Shown here piece by piece: positions 10,184 to 16,816 of a DNA stretch of 34,948 nucleotides. Source of the DNA: Dysgonamonadaceae bacterium (GTDB taxonomy: Bacteria > Bacteroidota > Bacteroidia > Bacteroidales > Azobacteroidaceae); NCBI GenBank assembly GCA_031269685.1, contig JAISYU010000041.1, positions 1-34,948 on the forward strand, written 5' to 3'. Position 1 is the stretch's first letter. Every line of letters starts with the position of its first letter. The position numbers and the translations under genes are program-made. Below the pieces are notes generated by a model. The model did not search any database and was not told where the DNA came from. It saw only the letters and a list, made by a program, of their open reading frames with translations.

Positions 10184-11659
10184 TTATATATCTTCATCTT
10201 CTTTTGTTTTAACATTGATACCGAACGCAGCCGCTATTGTTTTCATCAGACTCATTACTCGCTTCATGTCATTCGTATTAATCATGAAGTCGTTAATAGC
10301 CTTATGTGTGATGAATGCGCCGAGTATGGTCAGCATCAGCGAGCTTAGCCACATTCCCTGCCACACTTCCCATACGTTCTGCTTCGCCATTTTGAAGCCG
10401 AAGGTATCGATAGTGTAATATAGGATAAATATGAATACCGAGAGCACGGTCGGCAAACCAAGTCCGCCTTTACGGATGATTGCGCCGAGGGGTGCACCGA
10501 TGAAAAAGAACAGTATGCAGGCTGCGGAAGCGGCTATTCGACGGTGCATCTCTATCTGGTGTCCTTTGAGTTGTTTCCTTGCATCGGTCTGGGAGAACAT
10601 CCGCACTGACAGGTCATTTGTTTTCCTCAGAGCGCTGGACTTAGCTGATTCTATGATACGCAAGCGTTTCTCTATTGTACTGTTTTCAAAGAAATCGTTT
10701 ACAGTGGCAATAGTTGAATCTTCGGGCATGGGTTTACCGGTCATGTGGAATGTCGTACCGTACGCGATGTCTATCAGCCCTGTCGCTATTTGGCGGTTGA
10801 TGCTGTCGGTCACTGTTGACATTGAGTCTATCGAGTGTCGCAGGGCGTTCATGTCTTTACTGATGTCGCGACCTTCCATGAATGATTCGTCGACCATGTT
10901 AAAGTTGGAATCGAACTCAACGACTATCTCCTTGTAACGGAATTTCTCTCTCTGATATGGAATCAACTCATTCTTTTTCCCTGCTCTCCGCTTACGCAGG
11001 TTACGGAAAGATTCTCCGCTGTGGAGGGCAAGTATGTTGTACTTTTTATCCGCCGATACCTTTATGCAGCCGGAATCGGCAACTATCACAGCCGCATCGT
11101 TTCCACTATCGTGTGAGTAGTCGTAAATCATTACATCCCGGAACATACCATTTCTTTCTTTCTTTTCCATATATATATTGTATCCCGGTAGTTCCTTGTA
11201 AAATGCGCGTTCGGGAATATCCAGTTCGGGTGACTTCTGCCTGAGTGAGAGCAGGATCGTGCTAACCTTTGTCTGCGCTCTGGGGAGTACGGTATCCTGA
11301 AAGACAAAGTCTGCCGCGGCGATACAGACAACCACTATTAGCAGCGGCTTCATGATACGTATCAGTGATATGCCTGCCGCTTTAATGGCGAGCAGTTCAA
11401 ATCGCTCGCCCAAGTTACCGAAAGTCATTAACGACGCCAGAAGGATCGCCAGTGGTAGACACATCGGTACCAGCATATTTGCCGCATGGAAGAATAATTG
11501 GATTAGTACCTTAAACTCTACCCCTTTGCCGACCATTTCGTCCACGTATTTCCAAAGGAATTGCATTAACAGCACGAACAGGCACACGCTAAACATTACC
11601 GTCAGCAGGGGCAGGAATGATTGTATCAGGAATGAGTGGAGTCGTTTGATGCGCAGCAT
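10184..11659 (-). CDS. LptF/LptG-family permease (YjgP/YjgQ)
   Basis: Inner-membrane protein of the family that, with LptB, pulls lipopolysaccharide out of the membrane towards LptC/LptA. Hydrophobic helices lie at about residues 12-34, 52-78 and 100-120, and three more in the C-terminal quarter (about 385-460). Between them is a large soluble, periplasmic-type domain with the PERAFYKELPGYNIYM segment. The N-terminal motif NLGERFELLAIKAAGISL is characteristic. At 491 residues it is longer than E. coli LptF because of a charged insert (about 270-360). It heads the run with ribBA and the GH106 gene. Whether it is the F or G partner cannot be decided; the second permease gene is not in the window. 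Confidence 0.87.
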   Translation of the reverse strand: MLRIKRLHSFLIQSFLPLLTVMFSVCLFVLLMQFLWKYVDEMVGKGVEFKVLIQLFFHAANMLVPMCLPLAILLASLMTFGNLGERFELLAIKAAGISLIRIMKPLLIVVVCIAAADFVFQDTVLPRAQTKVSTILLSLRQKSPELDIPERAFYKELPGYNIYMEKKERNGMFRDVMIYDYSHDSGNDAAVIVADSGCIKVSADKKYNILALHSGESFRNLRKRRAGKKNELIPYQREKFRYKEIVVEFDSNFNMVDESFMEGRDISKDMNALRHSIDSMSTVTDSINRQIATGLIDIAYGTTFHMTGKPMPEDSTIATVNDFFENSTIEKRLRIIESAKSSALRKTNDLSVRMFSQTDARKQLKGHQIEMHRRIAASAACILFFFIGAPLGAIIRKGGLGLPTVLSVFIFILYYTIDTFGFKMAKQNVWEVWQGMWLSSLMLTILGAFITHKAINDFMINTNDMKRVMSLMKTIAAAFGINVKTKEDEDI

Positions 11660-11675
11660 AATCTTGATTAGGCTG

Positions 11676-11683
11676 CAAAGATA
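11676..11683 (-). promoter_or_regulatory. -7 box for the permease-ribBA-GH106 run
   Basis: Minus strand TATCTTTG followed by CAG, 16 bp before the permease ATG. No convincing -33 TTTG is seen. It faces away from the duplicated promoters that serve the metal locus. Confidence 0.5.
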
Positions 11684-11754
11684 AGGAAAAATTTGCAGAT
11701 AGTGGTTAATGATTAATGATAAAAATCACCTAACCACGCTATTTTTTATTGAAA

Positions 11755-11774
11755 AATACCTTAAATAGGGTATT
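11755..11774. promoter_or_regulatory. Operator-like palindrome, copy 1
   Basis: AATACCTTAAATAGGGTATT; 8 of 10 positions match between the arms. It abuts and overlaps the -33 TTG, a place where a bound repressor would block transcription. One arm base differs from copy 2, so the two sites may bind with different strength. Confidence 0.55.
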
Positions 11775-11796
11775 GACAGGTATATCTTTTGTGTCG

Positions 11797-11804
11797 TACC
11801 TTTG
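11797..11804 (+). promoter_or_regulatory. -7 box of duplicated promoter, copy 1
   Basis: TACCTTTG followed by CAGCCGG, identical to copy 2. Start of transcription expected near 11810, about 42 nt before the GTG of the small ORF. Confidence 0.65.
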
Positions 11805-11851
11805 CAGCCGGAATTTATAACATTTTTTATTAACAGGTTTTTTTCAAAATA

Positions 11852-11998
11852 GTGAAACAGAAAGGATATTTTTTAGCGTCAGCGATAAGATTGTTCAGAC
11901 TGAATGATTTAATCGGGCTTTTGAAAGATAATTGGAGGGCGAATAGTTATGTCATATTTAACCCAACATGCATTTTTTTTGAAAAATACCCTAAATAG
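11852..11998 (+). CDS. Candidate 48-codon small protein between the duplicated promoters
   Basis: A GTG start 47 bp after the copy 1 -7 box opens a frame beginning MKQKGYFLASAIRLFRL and ending with TAG at 11996-11998, inside the second operator palindrome. The spacing from -7 box to start resembles that of the HMA gene behind copy 2 (52 bp). The peptide is amphipathic and basic in its first half (RLFRLNDLIGLLKDNW), with one Cys near the end; no family recognised. It could be a real small protein, a regulatory leader, or what remains of a deleted gene. Support is the frame and the promoter geometry only. Confidence 0.3.
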   Translation: MKQKGYFLASAIRLFRLNDLIGLLKDNWRANSYVIFNPTCIFFEKYPK

Positions 11999-12004
11999 GG
12001 TATT
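11985..12004. promoter_or_regulatory. Operator-like palindrome, copy 2
   Basis: AATACCCTAAATAGGGTATT, with 9 of 10 positions matching between arms. The TACCC/GGGTA arms recall operators of CsoR-type copper sensors, which would suit the metal-binding gene downstream, but this is resemblance only and the regulator is not in the window. Confidence 0.6.
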
Positions 12005-12026
12005 GACAAGCATATCTTTTGTGTTG

Positions 12027-12034
12027 TACCTTTG
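12027..12034 (+). promoter_or_regulatory. -7 box for the HMA gene
   Basis: TACCTTTG, 21 bp after TTG at 12003-12005. It gives a leader of about 45 nt before the ATG at 12087. Confidence 0.75.
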
Positions 12035-12086
12035 CAGCCGGAAATTATAACATTTTTATATATTAATACATTTTATTCTTAAAACA

Positions 12087-12812
12087 ATGAAAGTAAAAAG
12101 ATTATCAATCGTTGTATTGATGTTTGCCTTAGGAGTCGGATTGATTCAGGCGGACAAAACTGTAAAGTTCGTATCCAACAGTATTAGTTGTGGGGGATGC
12201 GCAGGCAAGATCAAGAATGCAGTAAGTGCGCTTGACGGAGTTTCGGGATCGGAAGTGAATCTCGAATCTAAAGTAGTAGGCATTACTTATGACGAGTCAA
12301 AGGTAAAGCCGGAACAAATCAAGGAGGCAATTGTTGCTGTCAAGCACACTGCTGAAGATTACGACGAAAATGCGGTTATTTTGAAGACTGCATCGTTCTA
12401 CGCCAAGCAAATCAACTGCGGCGGATGCGCAGGCAAGGTTAAGAAGAACATTGGCGCGGAAGCAAACATTATCAGTGTCGAGGCGGATCCTGCAACGAAG
12501 ATTGTAAAGATTGAATACGACGCTAACAAGACTTCGCGGAAGAATTTCAAGGATTATTTCAAGAAATTTGACTACACGGTGACTAATTACTATCCAAGCG
12601 AAAAGGTGAGTTACGCTCGCTACACGTTTGAGGACATTAGCAGCAAAGTTGCCGACATCGAAAAAACGCTTAAGGAAACGAAAGGCGTTCTCGATTACAC
12701 CACCAACGAAAAGACCAACACTCTTGCCGTTGCTTATAACAACACGTTAGTTACTGAGGAAGTTCTCGCAGAAAACCTTCAAAAGAATGACCTTAAACTT
12801 GCGTCAAAGTAA
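12087..12812 (+). CDS. Secreted protein with tandem heavy-metal-associated (HMA) domains
   Basis: 241 residues with a signal peptide (about 1-22, cut near IQA-DKT), so exported. Two HMA-type domains follow: residues 24-95 with Cys35-Gly-Gly-Cys38 and 100-170 with Cys111-Gly-Gly-Cys114. Each CGGCAGK is followed by a helix and has a beta-alpha-beta-beta-alpha-beta look. Such pairs bind soft metals, typically Cu(I), and pass them between proteins. A third stretch (about 176-236) fits the same fold but has DISSKV where CxxC should be. Export is notable, since many HMA proteins are cytoplasmic copper chaperones or P-type ATPase N-termini. It is 67 bp ahead of the plug-only SusC gene. A role as metal scavenger or donor for the outer-membrane system is inferred; the metal is unknown. 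Confidence 0.8.
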   Translation: MKVKRLSIVVLMFALGVGLIQADKTVKFVSNSISCGGCAGKIKNAVSALDGVSGSEVNLESKVVGITYDESKVKPEQIKEAIVAVKHTAEDYDENAVILKTASFYAKQINCGGCAGKVKKNIGAEANIISVEADPATKIVKIEYDANKTSRKNFKDYFKKFDYTVTNYYPSEKVSYARYTFEDISSKVADIEKTLKETKGVLDYTTNEKTNTLAVAYNNTLVTEEVLAENLQKNDLKLASK

Positions 12813-12879
12813 ACATTTCAATTTTTTAAAAGAAATTACAAATTAAAAATTACAATTTACAATTTAACAAATTACAAAA

Positions 12880-13698
12880 ATGAGAACGAAAGTATTATTA
12901 ATTGCAGCGCTGGGATTATTCCTTTCTGCATCGGCAGTTCAAGCGCAAAACATCAGAGGAAGGGTCGTTGACGAAAAAGGTACGCCTGTTGCTGGAGCTA
13001 TCGTATCGTACGGTAACAAACAGGGGCTTGCAGCCGACGACAATGGTGAGTTTAGCATTGACCGTACGAAAGCGGGCAGCAAACTCAAAGTCAGTTATCT
13101 TGGTTACAAAACGCAGGACGTTAATCTGAAAAAGGATGCGTCAAACGTTACTGTAACGCTTTTGGAAGATCAAAAGGCTCTCGACGACGTAGTTGTTGTC
13201 GGATACGGCACATCGACCAAAGAGAAGCTCACAGGTTCGGTAACTACTATCGACCGTAAGACCCTGGAGCAGTATTCCGGTCGTAGCGTATTGGATGTAC
13301 TCGACGGACGTATTGCCGGTTTGTACCTTACCTCAACGAGTGGACTTCCGGGAGCGAAAGCTAACATCACTGTACGCGGAACAAAAAACATTTCCGGCGG
13401 CGGAGCTGCTGATGCTTGCGGATGCTGCGGAGGAGGTGGCGGCGCTGGTGACAACACCTACAACGGTCCTCTTATCCTTATCGACGGCATACCGTATACC
13501 AATGAATCTGTCGGCGTCCTTGACATTGGTTCAGCCGGCTCGACAGGACCTCTTGCTTTCCTTAATACAAACGATGTTGAGCGTATAGACGTTCTGAAAG
13601 ACGCAGATGCAACTGCCATCTACGGTTCGCGCGGCGCTAACGGAGTTATCCTTATTACAACCAAGAAAGGATTACTTAAGCAGAAAACAAAAGTATAA
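12880..13698 (+). CDS. Stand-alone SusC N-terminal half: regulatory-like domain plus TonB plug, no barrel
   Basis: 272 residues with a signal peptide (1-22, AVQA-QN). A carboxypeptidase-D regulatory-like domain (about 23-97, NIRGRVVDEKGTPVAGAIV) is followed by DDVVVVGYGT, a SusC signature near the plug boundary, and a complete plug (about 105-262) ending IYGSRGANGVILITTKKG. It stops exactly where the barrel should begin, after a basic tail. The plug holds an insert after GTKNISGG with Cys180-Gly-Cys182-Cys183 and a glycine run, a possible metal site unlike ordinary SusC plugs. The next receptor gene has its own plug, so this is an additional plug and not simply the missing half of a broken gene. 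Both are complete ORFs separated by a repeat array and terminator. It could be a periplasmic accessory, a stable remnant, or a decoy; function unknown. Confidence 0.8.
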   Translation: MRTKVLLIAALGLFLSASAVQAQNIRGRVVDEKGTPVAGAIVSYGNKQGLAADDNGEFSIDRTKAGSKLKVSYLGYKTQDVNLKKDASNVTVTLLEDQKALDDVVVVGYGTSTKEKLTGSVTTIDRKTLEQYSGRSVLDVLDGRIAGLYLTSTSGLPGAKANITVRGTKNISGGGAADACGCCGGGGGAGDNTYNGPLILIDGIPYTNESVGVLDIGSAGSTGPLAFLNTNDVERIDVLKDADATAIYGSRGANGVILITTKKGLLKQKTKV

Positions 13699-13720
13699 TT
13701 GAGTGTTACACCATAACTTA

Positions 13721-13972
13721 TTCATGCGCTTAAATAACTCGTTCATGCACTTAAATACTTTATTCACGCACTTAAATATTTTGTTCACGCGCAGAAATAC
13801 TTTGTTCACGCGCATGAATGTTTTATTCACGCGCATGAATATTTTGTTCACGCGCATGAATGTTTCATTCACGCGCAGAAATATTTCATTCACGCGCAGA
13901 AACATTTTATTCACGCGCAGAAATATTTTGTTCACGCGCATGAATATTTTATTCACGCGCTACAATAACTTG
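13721..13972. repeat. 21-bp tandem array 1 (12 units)
   Basis: Twelve consecutive units of exactly 21 bp with no indels; the commonest form starts TTCACGCGCATGAAT and ends in a T-rich part (TTTTA or TTTTG). The first three units differ (TTCATGC... or TTCACGCAC... with TTAAAT). A partial unit follows. Both strands stay open in one frame (heptapeptides like LFTRMNI on plus, KIFLRVN on minus), which a 21-bp period allows without coding. It fills most of the gap between the plug gene and the terminator before SusC. Confidence 0.97.
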
Positions 13973-14013
13973 TTTATGCTGTACCAAAAGAGTATTCGGA
14001 ATTATTAACAAAC

Positions 14014-14067
14014 AAAAGCGCATCTCAAAATTTCCATTTCCAACGGCTTTTGGATGCGCTTTTTTTA
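14014..14067 (+). terminator. Terminator or attenuator hairpin before the SusC gene
   Basis: AAAAGCGCATC (14014-14024) pairs perfectly with GATGCGCTTTT (14053-14063), an 11-bp stem with a 28-nt loop, followed by a run of T. It lies 11 bp before the ATG at 14079, so transcripts of the HMA and plug genes would end here unless read through. No clear TAnnTTTG promoter is seen between hairpin and ATG. Confidence 0.75.
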
Positions 14068-14078
14068 ATAAAATTATT

Positions 14079-16793
14079 ATGACAAAAGTAATACAAAAAT
14101 CTTTTATAAAAAAATTCAGGTTAGTTTTCTACCTTTTCCTGTTAATTAGCGTATTTTCCGGGCAAGTTTCCGCTCAAAACGCTAAAAAAGATACTGCGCG
14201 CGTTTCCACTGTTCACGCTAAGGATGTAGAACAGGAACTTTCCACAAACACGGCGGGCGCATTGGAAGGACGTGCGGCTGGCGTTCAGTTGATTGATGGA
14301 AAAGTGCAAATAAGGGGACAGAAAAACCTGATCGGTTCTAATCCGCTGTTTATCGTTGACGGGGTAAGGCTTCCGTCGGAATATGTACTCGGCGGGGATG
14401 AATTGAATAACCCGCTCAATTTATTTAATTCAACCAATATTGAGAAAATTGAGCTGCTGAAATCTGCTGAAGAAACCGCCCGCTATGGTCCTCAGGGCGC
14501 TAATGGCGTTGTGTTGATTACCACAAAAAACAAACTTACATCGCATTTGCAGGTTGACGCCCGCATAAGCGCCGGTTTTATTCAGCCAAGCACCTGGTAT
14601 GACTTCCTTAACACGGAAGAATACCTTGATATTCGTCGTAAGGCGCTTGCCGCAGATAATATTACACCCACTGCAAGCAATGCTTACGATTTAGAGACTT
14701 GGAGTCCTAACGATTACACCGACTGGCAAAAGGAATACCTTCGCAAAACAGGCGGCGTCACTCAGGGACAGGTTAGTTTTTCGGGCGGAACGGGCAAAAC
14801 TTATTTCTACGTAAACGCCGACTATTACGAAACGAACAACATTTATCTTGCCGAAGACGATGATAAGACGAAGAGACTAAATACCCGTCTGCTTGTCAAC
14901 CATACTTCCGACAATGACAAGTTTAACTTCAACGCAGCATTGAGTTATGGCATTTTAAACTCCAAAGAGCGTGGTTCTGACCCTGACGGCGAAAGTTCAT
15001 ATCTTGTTTATGCGCCTAATATGCCGAAATATAATGAAGACGGTTCGTTATACTGGCTCAACTCGTCGGTAAGCAATCCATTGAGATTGAAATATACTTC
15101 TGCCGAGAAGCGAAACAGGTATATACTTGGAACAACGTCTTTTGCCTACCGTCCATTCAAGGAAATTGATGTAAAGTTGGATATTGGTTATAATCATACA
15201 GGTGCGGAAGAATACTCTGCCATTCTCAACGGTTATTTAAACCCTCACGCCAACAATTCATATCAAAACAGGGTAGTAAACGGAGGTTCTTTCAAGGATG
15301 TTATCTCAATCGAACCTTATGTGAATTATACCAAAGATATAGGTTACGGTACATTGACCGGATTGTTGGGTTTTACGTATCATGTACAGAGTGAAGGTAA
15401 TTATGCTTTTGAACTTCGTGACTTTCCTGATGAAACCCGTATCAAAACATTTGATGCCGCAGCCGTAAAAAATTCCGTTGAGGGTACAAGTGGAGGTAAT
15501 ATAAAGCGCGCTTCGGTATTTGGGAGGCTTGGTTATTTTTGGAAAAACCGTTATCTGTTAAACTTAAACTTCCGTCGGGACGGTTCATCTATCTTTGCAC
15601 CCGGACACAGGTGGAATTACAGTGGCGCTGCCGGTGCAGGCTGGATTTTCTCAAAAGAAGACTGGGTACAGGATAATTTGCCGTTTTTCAATTACGGAAA
15701 ACTGCGCGCAAGTTACGGTATAATCGGCAATGACCAGATAGCGTCATTCCTTTATTTGAATCAGTATCGATACAGCACTTATTCATACAACGGATCAAAG
15801 GGACTTTATTTAAGTTCGGTAGCTAATCCGAATTTCAAATGGGAAGTAACTCATGCTACTGATATTGCTCTTGAATTTGGGCTCTTTAAGGACAGGCTGC
15901 AAGGCAGTGTTACCCTCCAGCGTACATATACGGAACAGATTGTTGGTGGATTGCCATTATCTTCGCAGTCCGGTTTCACGGAATATAAGGACAATCTTCC
16001 CGACGCTTTGGTACGCAACCAGGGTATAGAAATCGAATTGATTGCTCCACAGAATTTTGGGAAGTTTGAATGGATACCGCAACTAACGCTTACCATTCCG
16101 CAATATAACACGCTTCTCAAATTCGACGGCATAGAAAACACATCGTATGCTACGACTTTTAAGGTCGGTGAATCAATGAACATTACACGTTTGTACAAAT
16201 TCACAGGCATCGACCCGACTAACGGTGCGCCTACGGTAGAGGACGTGGACGAAAACGGAGTAATATCATCAACTTACGACAAGCAGTTTTTGAAAGATAC
16301 CGACCCCGATTTATTCGGCGGGTTAGGCAATTCATTCCGTTATAAGAACCTTCGGCTTGACGTATTCTTTACTTTTGAATTGCGTCCCTTTGCGGAAGGA
16401 TACCTGAAGTCATATTATTATCCGCTCGGATATGTTAACAGGAATATTTTGAAAAAATATGCTACTGACTACTGGACGCCGGAAAATCCCAACGCATCGC
16501 GTCCGGGTTTGACAACAAGTACCAGCAGTACGATTGGGAACGCTTATTATCTCTGGTACACCGAATCCGATGCAGTATATACCAATAACTCGTATATCCG
16601 CCTCAAGAACATATCGCTCTCTTATGATTTGCCTGGAAAACTCCTCGACAAGTTCGGCGCTTCATACATATCATTGTTTGCGATAGGCGAAAACCTTGCG
16701 TTGTGGAGTAAGACTGACCAGTGGGATCCGACGACGGGACAATCCGTTCCTCCGCTTCGCACTGTCACGGCAGGTATTAAAGTAAGATTTTAA
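14079..16793 (+). CDS. SusC/RagA-like TonB-dependent outer-membrane receptor
   Basis: 904 residues: signal peptide (about 1-33, VSA-QN), plug (about 40-155, from STVHAKDVEQEL to ARYGPQGANGVVLITTK), then a 22-strand-type barrel ending PLRTVTAGIKVRF with a terminal Phe, as outer-membrane proteins do. The N-terminal carboxypeptidase-regulatory domain of classical SusC is absent, whereas the upstream plug-only protein has one. It imports a ligand across the outer membrane using TonB energy, with SusD as lid. It is 23 bp ahead of susD. The metal-type neighbours suggest a metal complex, but glycans or peptides cannot be excluded. Confidence 0.9.
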   Translation: MTKVIQKSFIKKFRLVFYLFLLISVFSGQVSAQNAKKDTARVSTVHAKDVEQELSTNTAGALEGRAAGVQLIDGKVQIRGQKNLIGSNPLFIVDGVRLPSEYVLGGDELNNPLNLFNSTNIEKIELLKSAEETARYGPQGANGVVLITTKNKLTSHLQVDARISAGFIQPSTWYDFLNTEEYLDIRRKALAADNITPTASNAYDLETWSPNDYTDWQKEYLRKTGGVTQGQVSFSGGTGKTYFYVNADYYETNNIYLAEDDDKTKRLNTRLLVNHTSDNDKFNFNAALSYGILNSKERGSDPDGESSYLVYAPNMPKYNEDGSLYWLNSSVSNPLRLKYTSAEKRNRYILGTTSFAYRPFKEIDVKLDIGYNHTGAEEYSAILNGYLNPHANNSYQNRVVNGGSFKDVISIEPYVNYTKDIGYGTLTGLLGFTYHVQSEGNYAFELRDFPDETRIKTFDAAAVKNSVEGTSGGNIKRASVFGRLGYFWKNRYLLNLNFRRDGSSIFAPGHRWNYSGAAGAGWIFSKEDWVQDNLPFFNYGKLRASYGIIGNDQIASFLYLNQYRYSTYSYNGSKGLYLSSVANPNFKWEVTHATDIALEFGLFKDRLQGSVTLQRTYTEQIVGGLPLSSQSGFTEYKDNLPDALVRNQGIEIELIAPQNFGKFEWIPQLTLTIPQYNTLLKFDGIENTSYATTFKVGESMNITRLYKFTGIDPTNGAPTVEDVDENGVISSTYDKQFLKDTDPDLFGGLGNSFRYKNLRLDVFFTFELRPFAEGYLKSYYYPLGYVNRNILKKYATDYWTPENPNASRPGLTTSTSSTIGNAYYLWYTESDAVYTNNSYIRLKNISLSYDLPGKLLDKFGASYISLFAIGENLALWSKTDQWDPTTGQSVPPLRTVTAGIKVRF

Positions 16794-16816
16794 TTAACTA
16801 TAAAAACAATAAATTT

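Larger units (their letters stand above)
11751..11827 (+). repeat. Duplicated promoter block, copy 1
   Basis: A 77-bp block that recurs at 11981-12057, exactly 230 bp away, with 72 of 77 bases identical. It contains the operator-like palindrome (11755-11774), TTG at 11773-11775 and TACCTTTG at 11797-11804, with 21 bp between the last two. The only frame behind this copy is the 48-codon ORF at 11852. Confidence 0.9.
11981..12057 (+). repeat. Duplicated promoter block, copy 2
   Basis: Second copy of the 77-bp block, directly upstream of the HMA-domain gene. It holds the palindrome at 11985-12004, TTG at 12003-12005 and TACCTTTG at 12027-12034. The five differences from copy 1 include one in the palindrome and none in the -7 box. 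Confidence 0.9.

Noticed and set aside
13721-13972. CRISPR array
   Set aside because: There is no alternation of constant repeat and unique spacer; the 21-bp units follow one another directly and vary gradually. No cas genes are nearby. The same holds for the arrays at 18437 and 29403.
12880-16793. A single SusC gene broken by a frameshift
   Set aside because: The downstream receptor has its own signal peptide and its own complete plug, and the upstream gene ends cleanly before a repeat array and a terminator. They are two genes.
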